From Hymenopellis radicata (lineage: Eukaryota > Basidiomycota > Agaricomycetes > Agaricales > Physalacriaceae): DNA of 64,000 bases. Below, piece after piece: positions 39,560 through 51,496 of this stretch (position 1 is its first letter; every line of letters begins with the position of its first letter). The translations under genes and the position numbers were made by a program. The stretch lies in the NCBI GenBank assembly GCA_015501595.1, contig JADNRX010000065.1, positions 62,001-126,000 on the forward strand, given 5' to 3'. The notes under the pieces were generated by a model that saw only the letters and a program-made list of their open reading frames with translations, had not been told where the DNA came from and searched no databases.

Positions 39560-39970
39560 CGTTTGCCATCCTTTTGATGGGATTTACCATTGAGTTTTGG
39601 ATAATGTCGTTGTCAATGATGAGAAAGGGATTGTAGCACGTCTTTCACATTTCCCCTTTGCTGTACCTGGCAATCCGCGAATGGTTTTCATTCCGGCGCA
39701 CCCGCAAATCAAGTACGAGACGGCACCCACCCCGAAAGTTTGAATCGACCGGGAACCCGTCATTCGTGTGTGTATAGAGGTGACGTAGACTTCATCCAAT
39801 GTCGATGGAGAAGAAGTGGAAGTGCGCACGGGAGAGTACATCCCGATGACAGAGATTCTCAAGCAGATGTCACGGTGCATCGAGAATCCGTGTAGCGCTC
39901 GGACCGATGGCAGAAGCGGTTCTCGAGTAGAGGCGCATCGATTATCTCGCACGATAAGCAGGAAATGATG
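39560..39970 (+). pseudogene. Coding-like relic of unknown gene
   Basis: Plus strand reads VVNDEKGIVARLSHFPFAV, PGNPRMVFIPAHPQIKYET and, past a stop and frame change, VDGEEVEVRTGEYIPMTEIL. The residue composition looks like once-real protein, but there is no complete frame, start or known domain. Confidence 0.35.
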
Positions 39971-40058
39971 GCGACAGTGAGACGGGATGGACAGCACTTT
40001 TTCACTTGCCGATATGTTCGTCATGAGAGCCTGTACTCGCTACAAGCGCTACACGATG

Positions 40059-40151
40059 TCGGATATGGTGTAACGGCTAACATTGCCGCCTCTCATCTAA
40101 AAGTGCATGGGAATGTGCGCGGCAGCTCGGGGTTCGATTCCCCGTATCCGA
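40059..40151 (+). tRNA. tRNA-Glu(CUC) with 22-nt intron
   Basis: Acceptor TCGGATA/TATCCGA, canonical arms, CTC anticodon, intron 40096-40117 after position 37. Intact, with the type-one flank spacer following. Confidence 0.93.
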
Positions 40152-40203
40152 ATTCCAGTGAGATAAGTCGTTTTTTGCACCGTGTTCCAAAGTCTTACCG
40201 TCC

Positions 40204-40515
40204 TAGGGTGGCGCAGCAAACCTCCGGGGGGTGTTAGTAACGGTATTGATACCGACCGAAACCGTTAGTAACGGTTTCGATACTGGCACGTGCTTTTACC
40301 ACGTGATGTGGCGCACCGCTCCGCCGCCCTCCGCCCACCCTTATACCGCCACTTTGTGCTTGCCTGAGTGCCAGCGCGCCATCACGTGAATTTGTCACGT
40401 GTCGGTATCGAAACTGTACTGATACCTCAGCTGAGGTTTCGATACCGTATCAATACCGTTACTAACCGCAGTAAACCGAGGTGTATCAAAACCTAGGGTT
40501 TACTTCACCACCCTA
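40204..40515 (+). mobile_element. MITE copy 2 (hAT-like, perfect 8-bp target duplication)
   Basis: Same terminal and internal inverted repeats as the copy at 26729; TACCGTCC flanks both ends (40196-40203 and 40516-40523). It interrupts the tRNA-Glu flank spacer, dating the MITE after the duplication of that unit. Confidence 0.93.
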
Positions 40516-40689
40516 TACCGTCCGGCGTCGTTCACTGAACTGTGTGGCGTACGCGCCTAAGCTACCAAACTTCAAGCTGAGCATGACACCCTATGTCTGG
40601 AACTCCATCTGTATCTGATTTGACATTTTCTTTATTCTCAGCTTATGTCTTGTTTAGACTCATGATGATTTTACCTAATGTATCGTCAT

Positions 40690-40780
40690 TGGGTACTATG
40701 GTGCAAAGGCTGCCATTGTTGCCGCCACTCATGGAATACTGAGTTCTGCGGCAGCTCGGGGTTCGACTCCTCGTATCCGA
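40690..40780 (+). pseudogene. tRNA-Glu-like relic 8
   Basis: ATGGTGCAAAGGCTGCC D arm, CCGCCACTCATGG loop region and GCGGCAGCTCGGGGTTCGA T arm; acceptor 5' strand (TTGGGTA) no longer pairs with TATCCGA. Confidence 0.75.
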
Positions 40781-40992
40781 ATCCTTACCTGGATTGTGCC
40801 TTTTTGAATCTTGTCATTAGGGCCTTACCGGTCGTTCTGCTCACTGATTTGTGGATGTGACTATATGCCTGCCATGTGGCGTATGCGCGCAAGCTGCCAT
40901 CGAACTTTGTAGTTCATTCGACTACAAGCTGAGCATGTCTGGACTCTGGACTCCATCTGTCTCCGGGAGAAGTACTTAAGGGAACTAGGTCA

Positions 40993-41073
40993 TTGGGTAC
41001 TATCGTGTAAAGGTTACCATTGTTGTCGCCTCTCATCGAATACGGCAGCTAGGGGTTCGAGTCCCCGTACCCC
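40993..41073 (+). pseudogene. tRNA-Glu-like relic 9
   Basis: TTGGGTACTATCGTGTAAAG, then TTACCATTG and a CGCCTCTCATCG loop with T arm GGGGTTCGAGTCCCC and CGTACCCCA end. Precedes a type-two spacer like relics 5, 6 and 7. Confidence 0.7.
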
Positions 41074-41499
41074 ACTGATTAGAATCGATGACACAATTTT
41101 GATTTTAACAAGCACCGGTGGTTAGATCAACGTCCTTCTTACTTGCCTCAGAACCAGTTCGATATAGTGTAGGGGCTTGAGTCCGTCGCTGGATACTGTC
41201 CTCATCGTTCTCCTTCCGAAACCGGAGCAAGTTTTGCAAGAAGTTTGTGCGCGTTGAACACTGATATATCACGGTCACCTATCAGCTTGGAGCTGTTCTT
41301 AGTGTAAGGGAGAAGGCACTAGTAACCCATCGGCTATCTCGTGCTCATACTAAAGCGGTACACGTTTCCTTTTTTACAACAACGCGCGATTCGCGAAGAG
41401 CATAATGAAACCTATATTTAGACCGTGTTGATTGACACGTGATCCGACCTTTGTTCCCGCTAGCCAAGTTTCAAACCGCGTCTGCCTCTCACCACCACT

Positions 41500-43254
41500 A
41501 TGCAACACCCACTACTTCCCAACATGTCGATATTCGACGGCTCACCGGACGACTACCCGCTTGAATATGAATCTGGTACGCGTTAACCTCGATCTTTAGG
41601 GTCCGAGTAAGCCATCCTTTAGCCGACTTTGCGGCGTCGTCGGAAGGTTTGGCAGAGAGCCTTTTCTCTGATCTACCCTCTACATCTTCAGTCTCGCCAC
41701 CGTCGAGTCCCACATGCAGAGTTTTGCATCTCCGACTCAGAGCGGTGGCTCCCAGCGTTCGCGCTCCCCGCCGCTAGACAAAGATTCCTTTTACCCAAAA
41801 TACTACCACCCACCTACCCTTGTTCGCCCTCATATATACAAATGCACGTTTGCAGCTGCACAAGTAAGTCTTCCCAGGATCTATCCCCGAAGACCACACT
41901 AATTCTGTGTAGTGCCGAGTTCCTACTGGAAGTGTCCTGCAGCATATTCTTGACGCTCCTGGGACCATATGGGTCAACAAGATACCCTCGTCGATGCTTT
42001 ATGCCCCGTAATCTCCCGCCGAGAAGACCAGCTTGCTCTGGTGAGACGACCTTCCGGCTTTGGGATGACGACTTTCCTTTCCACATCCGAGTTTATTCAC
42101 GACGTCCTTAATGAGCGCGCCGTCGCGCATGCCTTCGGTCCTCGTGCATTAAGTTTTCCATCTTACTTTCGGGGAGACCGTCTTGTGATGTCTGTCGACC
42201 TCCAGGCGGTCTTCTACGATACCAGCGAGAACATGCGCAGTTCGGTGAACGCGTACATGAATTCGATATATCGCAGTTTCCTTCGCCAATACGCCGAGCA
42301 ACTAGATTTGTCTGACGAAGATGAAATCCTGAGCTACGTTCACTCCACGTCTAATATACCTTCGACGAGATCTTGGTAAGTTCTTGTATCCTTAAAGCGG
42401 CACACTTTTCTGACTACGCTTTTAGACACTTCTTACCTTTTCGGGTCACAGGCTGATTCTCCTCATCGACAACTTCAACTGGCCGCTACTGAAGTCAACA
42501 CCCGAGAACTACATCGCATCAGTCATGTTGTCTTGGACTGTATCACTCAGCCTTTCCGGACCGCTCTGGAGAGTGGCTATGTAGTGGGTGGGGCCATCTT
42601 GGGAAGGCCTATCGAAGAGGAGCCACCGTGGGTTAGATCTGTTGAACTATCCGAGTCTCTCTTCGGCGACATTGGATGTGATGTATCCGACGAGGAGCGA
42701 GTTCGGGTGCCTTTGGTTTTACGTTGCCTGAGGTTCAAGCATTGGCGGCGGAGGCCTTGGGCGAGGCTGAGGGCATCACGTTCGTCGACGAGCTGAAGGA
42801 CATCTCGACGTATCGCAGTGGCGACTACGTCGAATATTCCATGGAGGATGTTCTGGAACGCCTAAAACCTCGTCTAGGCCAGAGACACCTCAGTATGGAT
42901 GGCACGTTCACGGGAAATCTGCGATACTATGTCGTGTCTCCGAAGGAGATGTTCCGATCTGAGCTGGCGTGGCGGATCGATAAGCCGCGTCTTTTGGACG
43001 CCAGGCTTTCGGACCAAGCGTCTCACACCTGTTCAGCCATTGATCTTTCGCATACATTCTCTCGCGCTCTTATTCATCTCATCTGCTATTTCATACCCGT
43101 TGTCATCCATTGTATATTATTGTATATATCTTCGCCTCTATCCCATCGTTGTGTATATTTGCTTGCTTCGTCTCGATGCTCTAGGAATCACGACCACTAC
43201 TGGTCACTTACGATATCGTTTCCAACTTTGAGACTAGCACTTACCGCGTCGTAA
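41500..43254 (+). pseudogene. AAA-ATPase-like domain protein gene, frameshifted
   Basis: Product pieces: MQHPLLPNMSIFDGSPDDY, intron (GTACGC..CTTTAG), a Ser/Pro-rich segment, VPTGSVLQHILDAPGTIWVN, then after a one-base break DTLVDALCPVISRRED, ALVRRPSGFGMTTFLST, a degenerate P-loop of the AAA-ATPase-like (DUF1703-like) family, FRGDRLVMSVDLQAVFYD, an intron ending CACAG near 42450, LILLIDNFNWPL as Walker B, and VQALAAEALGEAEGITFVDE after another break near 42720. At least two frameshifts in conserved parts argue for a recently dead gene; the exact 3' end is uncertain. A C-terminal fragment of a paralogue lies at 31.7 kb. Confidence 0.65.
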
Positions 43255-43484
43255 AGCGTGAACTTTGAAGGCGGGCTTATTGATACATTCTACTGCGCTC
43301 GAGTTGAGGACACCTCTGATCAGAGATCCCAGGGATCCCTCCATATGACACACTAAGTATTTGCCTACGCGTCACATCCAAAATCATAGGAAATTTTACC
43401 ATCCGTTGTCAGTATAGCGAGGCTATTTCGATGTTTGTCATATCAGCAGCTGTATCATCTCTGTTTATAAAGGAAATTTATCAC

Positions 43485-44707
43485 TCAATAGTAGTATCGA
43501 CGGTCATCCAGTAAATCAAGTGCGTTCTGCCTGCCCTGCTTTCGTAGCTGCATTTCTGCCATCGTCGATGCAAGGAGCTGCTCGTCTCGGGCCTTTGCAA
43601 ATTCCGAAACTTTCTGGACCCGCTGCAACATCCTCGCGTCGGGATATTCAGGGAGAACGTGCCGCGGGAGATCTTCCCAGCCTTCGAACCGGGAAAGGCG
43701 GTACTTCTTCAACGCCCTCTGGAGATTCCCCCATCCCTTCGAGGGATCGGAAAGAATTTCTACTGTCGTGATATCGATGAACCCTTTCAATGTGAGGAGG
43801 GGCATCTTTGACGCTGACACGGTCCCGGCTGATGATGCATTCACGTTTATACCTGGGGCGAAAAGCGAGAACAGCTGGGATGTCATGGAGGGCTGCGTCG
43901 AGCCGGGTGGGTTAAACCTCTCATGCAGGATATGTTCGATGGAGAAGAGGTCGTATGCGTTCTTTAGCGCTTTGTCCGCCACGTTCTCCTTTGATTGGCC
44001 GTAGACTGGGTCTTGGATTAGGTTCGCTTTCCCTGTTGGAAGGCACGTCAGATCGTGTCCAATTCAGAAGATTATGAGGACGGACAGATGTTTTCGTGCA
44101 GCTGATATCCTTGGTCATCAAGAAACCGGAATACGCTTCCGGGGAGAGGTATCCGGAATATGAGGTATCGAGGTGAGTGAACACTGCTGCGAGGAGCATT
44201 TCACCCATTAATGTGACGTCCATGTTCCCATCAAACAATGCGCTCCATTTCAGAGAAGTCCGACGCGGTACTGGTGGTGGAGATGAAAGTGGTGCAATTG
44301 TAGTAGGCGGTCGGGATGGGTTTGTGGATAAAGTAGGAGATGTAGAAACTTGTTGACCACGTTGGCACTCGCAGCGCTGGTACGCCTTGGAGGCAACGGT
44401 GGCGGAGATGTAACAGAGCGGCGACTCGGAAGTGAGGCGCGGAGCACGCGGGTCGCGATTCAATGACATCGACAGGACCGGCGAAAACCAGCGACAAATC
44501 GTCTGAGACAACGGGCGACAGATTTTTCCCTCCGCTGACGGAGTAGATCTGAGTCTGATGAGACAAATGGTGTTCTCCAGTGAACTTGCCGCCCAGAGCG
44601 CAATTTGCGCAGAGGTCGTAGTTTGAACAGGTTAGACACTGTAGTCGGGGTTTGTCGGATGGGATTACTTGCGTACAAGCATCGCACTGAACGATATCGG
44701 GCATCAT
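43485..44707 (-). CDS. ZZ-type zinc-finger domain protein
   Basis: Start MMPDIVQCDACTQVIPSDK. The ZZ finger (about 6-60) has CDAC, CLTCSNYDLCANC and the terminal GEHHLSHQ histidines. After introns there is WSALFDGNMDVTLMGEMLLA followed by VFTHLDTSYSGYLSPEAYSG, a conserved region resembling DUF7514-type domains (low confidence), then NLIQDPVYGQSKEN, ADKALKNAYDLFSIEHILHE and a basic helical tail ending LLDDRRYYY at 43485. ZZ fingers bind protein or histone tails; the function here is unknown. Exons in at least four parts with about 50-bp introns. Confidence 0.75.
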
Positions 44708-45755
44708 GGTGGGGGAGGGAAGAAGGAACATTGCAGACGTGTTGTGTTGTCTGACTAGGGCGCGGGATGGAGAGGTACAATCAATGTCAAGCGTCAATGT
44801 CATTAAAGTTCCGTCGAGATATAACAGATTAATGGTCATGCTGTTCAGGTTTGAGAGCGCCACAGGAAATCGTGGCCTCGGCAAGGGCCTGCAGGTTGAC
44901 AGTTGGAATGTAAACAGATCTTTAAGCGGGGATCGGGGGCGATTTCGGGAACATGCAACTTTCCATAGGCTGTCATCGTCGGTATAAATGCATATAAATT
45001 AATGTGAAGGACACAGGTGGCAAATTGAGAGAACTCACCAAGAAATAGAAAATCAAACTCATTGAACTGCAGATCCGCGACGTGTCCCGTGGAAAGACAT
45101 GATTACACTGAGGATGTGTCAGCGCGTTTGACTGGCCCAGCTACCTTTCAGACTTCAGTTAGGAAGGGGTTGCACGTTCATCGTAAGCCGTATTGACCAG
45201 CTTGTTTCGTAGTTCATGATAAAGTCGAAAGGACGCCACGTGAGCGGAGTTTGAACTTGCTAACCGTGGTCCGTGGCTTTGCTTACCGTTACGCCGCCAT
45301 GTCATTGGGTGCATGCCTTTAGCTGTTCCTCAAGAACGAGTCCGACGAACCAATCAGATTCCATTACTTTCCGCAGTGAGGACCCACGCTGAAATGGCGT
45401 GCATTTGGTTTGTACGATTGCGTTATTTGCTACAAGCTTACTACTCATTTCATGAAATTTTAGCCAATGCTTGAGGACCGAGCGATAACAGCCCTGTGCG
45501 ATTGATCGGTACCCTCCCATATGTGCCCACTTTCGGCTGCTCTAAATGTACCTTGCGGAGGTAAGTTGCCTGGTCGCGCCATAGTCGCCTTCGACAGCGC
45601 AATTGGTGATGATAACACGGCCAGTTCCTTTTCCATACGCACCAGTTGATCATAAGATGTAACTCGGGCGACATATGATGTGCTCCGGAGTGTGCATTTA
45701 CCACCGGTTACGGTTTAAAGAAAGAACACTTTTCATATCTCGTATCGTCCGAACC
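44708..45755. other. Gene-free stretch
   Basis: Divergent spacer between the ZZ gene and the permease. Short ORFs only, no family recognised. Confidence 0.45.
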
Positions 45756-48257
45756 ATGGCGTCGCTTTCTCGGACACAGTCTTCTTCGTCAATCACCAAA
45801 GTTCCTATTGATGATGACCTAGTGGAAGAGCAGAAGGAGGAGTCGCTCCGTTTCAGGGACGTCTTCAAGAGAGGAAGGCGTCCGGCTGAGGATCTGGACT
45901 CTACTGCTACGAAGCGCTCGGTTTACGACGATCCTAACCTCGCGCCTCACTACTGGCCGAAGAAGGAGTACGAGAATCTCCATCGCTTCGATCCCACTGT
46001 ACGGTGGACGGTACGAGAGGAAAAGGTGCGTTCTATTATCGTTATTCACTGCTACTGTTCTTATGGATCTCGATAGGCCCTCGTTCGCAAGATTGACTGG
46101 AAAGTTATGTTATGGGCCGCCATTAGCTTCTCCGCCCTCAACTTGGACCGAGGCAATTTGAGCCAGGCGAACACGGATAACTTTCTCCCCGACTTGGGAC
46201 TGACCACTGACGGCGAGTCGCATACTGGATCCCTCCTAATCTTTCACTCAGACTGAGCTTATTATATTAGATTATAACTGGGGAAACTCCATATTTCGTC
46301 TTGCCTTCCTGTGCGCCGAGCTTCCCTCTCAATTGGTTTCAAAACGAGTAAGCTTCGTCTTATTGTTCAATTCTTCTTAATGGCAAATGAAATTTAGCTG
46401 GGACCAGACCGCTGGATTCCGACGCAGATGGTTTTGTGGTCGATCGTTACCTTGGGTCAGTTTTGGTTAAACGGAAGAACATCGTTCTTCCTGTGTCGTG
46501 CATTGCTTGGGTGTGTCCATCCTCTTCGCTAAACCCTCACACACTCAGCTTACGAGCTTTACTCTAGGTTCATTCAGGGAGGGTATGCTCGAAAGGCTCC
46601 GTGTCCACGCTCAAGCACTGACGACGTTATAGCTTCATTCCAGACCTCATTTTATATCTGTCGTGTCAGTCATTTTAACCCGTGATACGATCCACGTCTC
46701 AACGATCCTGCACGTAGACTTTTACACGAAGAATGAGCTTCCCTTCCGCTTGGCTCTTTTCTGGATGTCTTCAAATCTTTGCAGCATCATTGCTAGCTTC
46801 ATTGCCTTCGGAGTTCTGCACATGCGTGGCGTTCAAGGCAAAGCCGGATGGAGGTGCGTTTTCTATGGCTCGTGATAATCGCTCAAGCCGACATTGACTC
46901 TTGTGCAGATGGCTTTTCCTTGTCGAGTAGGTGTACATGTCAAGAAACGTTGTTTCAATGCTGAAGTATATCACAGGGGCCTGATAACGCTCTGTGTTGG
47001 AATCGCGACGTTCTTCAAAATGCCAGCCTCGCCAACTCAATCGAAGACGTGGTTCAGACCAAAGGGCTGGTTTACTGACCGGGAAGAGACGATCGCGGTT
47101 ACACGAATTCTACGTGATGATCCTACGAAGGTGCGTTCACTTCATGGTCTCCCTTGTGCGAAAGCGTTAACGCGTCCTAGGGCGACATGCACAATCGCGA
47201 GGGTCTGACTCTAAAGCGAATTTGGGTTGCAATCTGTGATTACGACTTGTGGCCATTGTATTTCGTGTACGACCTTCATCTACGTATTTCAGCTCTTTCT
47301 GATAGCCAACAGCGGTCTCATGTTCGGTATCCCTACGAACCCGCCTACGACCTATCTGACCTTGTCTCTTCGTAACATCGGGTACGCACCACCTGGCGTC
47401 TCATCGTACTCGTTCTGACGTGTAACAGATTCAACACATTCCAAACGAACTTGCTCGCCATTCCATACCAGGTCGCTAGTATGATAACGATGTTCGGAAT
47501 AACTATGATATCGGAACTCGTGAACGACCGCTCCATCGTGTCTATGGCAGAGGACATCTGGGTTCTTCCGTTTTTAGTCGCCATTTACTGTCTGCCCTCG
47601 AACCCCAATCAGTGGTTGTACTTTGTAAGCTCAGCCGTTCCGACATCTTGTTATTAAGTTTCTTACACGCGAGTAGGGTCTGACTACAGGTCTGCTAGCG
47701 TTCCCCTATACGCATCCGATCCAGGTGAGTATTTCTCAAAGGTGTTGTTTCAACCCTTGCTCAACATGATATAGGTCGCATGGTGCTCTCGTAACTCTGG
47801 AGCCGTTGCCAGCAGGACAGTCAACGCCTCGCTTTACAACATGTACGTGGCACTGCTATAAACTTGCCCCCGGGTTGACGACTTCTCTAGGTTCGTACAG
47901 GCTTCTAGTATCATCGGTTTCCAGATCTATCGCGCCGATGATGCTCCCGAATGTACGCGCAACCCTTTGTTGGTACCTATGCATCCAACTGACCATTCGC
48001 AGATCGTCGGGGAAATCGTATCCTGATCGCTATTACATGCTTCAACGTGGCGATCATGTATCCCTTGACGAAGGCGTACTATGTGTGGCGCAACAAACAA
48101 CGCGACAGGATCTGGAACGCGATGAGTGTAGAAGTAAGCCTCTTCGTCATTCGTTGATCCTCGTCTTATACTGACTACTTTGCAGGAGAAAAAGAACTAT
48201 TTTGACACGACGACTGATGTTGGGAACAGGCGTCTGGACTTTAGATTCGCACACTAA
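45756..48257 (+). CDS. MFS permease of the anion:cation symporter (allantoate/nicotinate-type) family
   Basis: A hydrophilic N-terminus of about 90 residues is followed by [37 protein letters not shown], the D-R-G-N signature after TM1, [74 protein letters not shown], and in the C-terminal half [43 protein letters not shown] and [20 protein letters not shown]. It ends [10 protein letters not shown]. This is the layout of ACS-family permeases such as Dal5. More than ten short introns; one at 46213-46270 begins GCGAGT, a GC-AG intron. Twelve membrane segments are expected. The substrate cannot be assigned. Confidence 0.87.
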
Positions 48258-48430
48258 CTTCGGAATGCTCTTTGTTATGCCTGAAATGAATTGTATATGC
48301 GATGTGGACTGCATCATCGATTGACACTCAATGGTCCACGCGATTTTGGAAACAAAGAAGAGCAATAGGTCACGTGAACGATATATCGCACCCTCGTCCA
48401 CATCAGCCAACCTCACCTTGAACTCTCATC

Positions 48431-50774
48431 ATGTTTGCCGACATGAACGCTAACCAAGACGCTTCAATGCCTGACCATAAGGAACGTAAGTACTCGGGAC
48501 TGTCGTATGCAAAAACCGAACTGATTGGCATCACAGAAGTACCCGCTTCAACGCCAACCCCAAGTGGGCTATACTTCAAGAAACTCTTCCACAACAGCGT
48601 CTTCGAATGCTCGAGCATCACTGCCTGGGCGAAAGCAATGTCCGGACTCACAGACTCCGAAATACAAGAATTTTACGCCTTCATCGCCACTGACGAATGG
48701 AAGTTCAGCGGGAGCGCGTTGGCTGACTACGAACTTGCGCTCAATAAGAAGGATAACACATACATCGATCTATACGGCCCATTCCAGAGACTCTGTAATG
48801 ACTTTCTCGAGCGATTGGACGCCGCGGAGTTACCTGGAGATCTAGCACGCCCAAGTGAATCCGGCGTACGCGTGTGGCACCACGCATATGGGATTGCGTT
48901 TATATCGAAAAGGGACTGGGAGACACTCCCGCATCGTCAATATCCGCACTGTATTACGTGGGGAAATGTCGTCTTCCCCATGGACATACGCCTAAATGTC
49001 CATGCGGATGAAGAGGTCGCGTCGACTCATTATCGTGGTCCCTACGCCGGACGGTATGATGCCGGCGACGAAGAAGAACAAGAAGTCGAATCTCTGGAGG
49101 AAAACGTACCGTCCGCGCGTCCAGATGTACCTCAGTGCTCCCACAAGAAGCGCATTTTTCCTGGAAAGAGGCGTATGGAGTGGGACTTTCATGAAGGCTC
49201 GCCGCGCCCAACGAAGCGCGCCAGGATAGACGCCCAGGTAGTCTTAGCTACTGCGAAGTTCATCCCAACATCATCCATCGACTCTTCGCCGCCGCGTCGT
49301 CGGTACCAATCCATGTTCGCTGACATTCCAGCCACCCACGATCGCGTTGGATGGGACCCAGAGTACTTCAACAACGACGACAGGACCCTCGTCAAATCCC
49401 AGATCCGTTGCCGAGAAAGCCGCATTACGCGCGGCATCCAGTGGACATGCCTCACCACGTACCGCTTCTTCACATTCGGTCTCTTTGTCGAGAATTACCA
49501 AGTTACACTGTGGTACTTTGACTCCACAGGCGCCATGCACAGCGCCGCATTTCATCTGCTCCGCCAGAAGCGGGAGCTGATGCTCCTTCTGTTCGTGCTC
49601 AACAGGATGACGCCAGCTCAGGCGGGCTTCAACCCGTTCCAGCATCCAGGCGGAATGGACGTCGGTGTAGCGGCGACCCATCTCGCGGGAAGTGAATTCA
49701 CGTTCATGCGATACGACGTGAAGACGGGCGATACGGATTACCTGAACTACAAGACCGCCGGTACAGCTGCTCTATCCCATTCGCTTGAGATGGCGGGTCG
49801 CAGGACCTACGTCGTCGCACTGCAAGGGGACTTGGTGGTGAAGTTTGCGTGGATAGTGCGCGACGAGTATGTCCGGCCAGAGACACATTACATCGAGAAG
49901 ATTTTGAAGCGCTCGCCCAAGCTGAGGGGGCATTTACCGCAAGTCCACTTGGCCGACGTATACGACGACAGCCTCAAACTACCGCGATGGCGGCTTGCCA
50001 CGTCGGATGAGGATCTCCGACGGATGCAAATGCGCGACCTCTCCGTCATGGTGACGCAGCGCTACCAAGCCCTCTGGGAAGTCGATACCTTGGAGGAGTT
50101 CAAAACAGCTTTCATCGATGTTTTTGAATGTGAGTGCAAAACATACGGACAGTTGGGGTAAGTAATCACTCACAAGTCTTCAGGTCATCACGAAGCCTAC
50201 ATCAACGGGCGCGTCCTGCATCGCGACATCAGCGACAACAACCTCATGTTTCAGCGATGCCATGGCAGAATCTACGGCGTTCTCATGGACTTTGACAACG
50301 CCCTGGACCTCTCTATGACCAACGCGCCAAACGAATGGCACTCTGGAACGCAAACCATTCATGGCCATCGCGCGCCTCAAGAGCACGCCCCCGCCCCACA
50401 TCTACCGCCACGACCTCGAGTCGTTTTACTACATCCTCCTCTGGGCCGCCGTCCACTTTGACTTGAAAGCAAAGAAACGCAGAAAGACACCCCCTGCACT
50501 CAAGCCGTGGGCGCTTGCCCATGGTTACAGCATCCCGAGGCAGGAGAAGATCAGGTTTTGGACAACGAAGACTGTTTGCGAAGAGACGCTAGGCCTGATT
50601 TCGGACGAGTTTAGACCATTGGCGAGTTGGATCATGCCTTTGACGTGTCTCTTTATACAAGGGTTCTACGGAATGAGGGACGAGACGCAAGATCGTGATA
50701 CACTAGGTGGGAATGTCACCTTTGAGCGATTCATGGCGGTCTTTCGGAGAGAGCCGCGAATTTGGACAGAATGA
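48431..50774 (+). CDS. FunK1-type fungal protein kinase (one frame break)
   Basis: A 576-codon first exon holds the FunK1 N-terminal region (FYAFIATDEWKFSGSALADY, ISKRDWETLP, YRFFTFGLFVENYQVTLWYF). A 54-bp intron (50130-50183) leads to AYINGRVLHRDISDNNLMF with the catalytic Asp of HRD, and GVLMDFDNALDLS, the metal-binding DFD. The substrate loop should read GTxPFMAIARL; here an extra base at about 50355 shifts the frame, which then continues FMAIARLKSTPPPHIYRHD, LESFYYILLWAAVHFD, PLASWIMPLTCLF and ERFMAVFRREPRIWTE. All other kinase blocks are intact, so the break is recent or a sequence error. FunK1 kinases are expanded in agaricomycetes; substrates unknown. Confidence 0.82.
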
Positions 50775-51496
50775 TTGCCATGTATTTAGACGACCTGTAG
50801 ATATTTCAATGAATCTTAAGCCATGTACTGTATGTAATGAAGGGCACTGACCATGCTTCTACTTGCCATCAGGCAAGATGATGGCCAGGAAGAGGGTACC
50901 GATCGGTCTTCCTTAGCGATCGCCTAAAGGTGTGGCGCGCCTTCAACTTCCGCTTTTGTCCCTTCGAATCTGATTCCCGACTTGAACGCAACCATATGGA
51001 TGTCAGAAAACCTTGCAGGCGGATGACTTGGTCATTCCTGTTGGACTTTGTCTGATGCCCGGTGGGAAGTCGCTTTCCAAGCTTTGTGGCGTTGATATTG
51101 AACAGCAATCTCAGATTGATCTAAGGGCTGGGTCTGGATTACTATATTCCCGATTTTGTTAGCAGCTTGATTGGATTTACTGCGATTCAAGAAACATGGC
51201 TGTTTGCATCTACTTGATTGCACTTAGGCAGCACTACTTACTAGGGAGGCCCGGCTGGAATCTGAATTTCACTTCATATTGAACTTAACGTTTGACCCCG
51301 GAATCTATTAATCGGTGCGTTACCAGAGTGAAAATACGCTTTAACGAGGGTACAACAAACGAGTGACTATGCAAATGAAGGACAGTACGGAGTCTTGAAA
51401 CTAAATGATTGAGCCCGGCGGAAAGAAGGGAAGACGGTCTCCGACGGGCGAGAGGTATCGTACACTACCAACATAACATCCAAAGAAACGTCGGGA
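50775..51496. other. Gene-free stretch
   Basis: Convergent 3' flanks of the kinase and carbonic anhydrase genes; nothing else recognised. Confidence 0.45.

Larger units (their letters stand above)
40152..41350 (+). repeat. tRNA-Glu flank units, distant copy
   Basis: Type-one spacer (40152-40203, resuming 40516-40640 after a MITE; again 40781-40970) and type-two spacer (about 41090-41350, with ATCAACGTCCTTCTTAC and GAGAAGGCACTAGTAACCCA) match those at 8.6-10.4 kb. Confidence 0.8.

Noticed and set aside
39584..40024. 146-codon minus-strand frame
   Set aside because: The opposite strand shows better protein-like sequence, and the minus frame runs towards the tRNA unit without domain content.
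48954..49681. Several antisense frames inside the FunK1 kinase
   Set aside because: The sense exon carries conserved kinase blocks throughout; the antisense frames are shadows.
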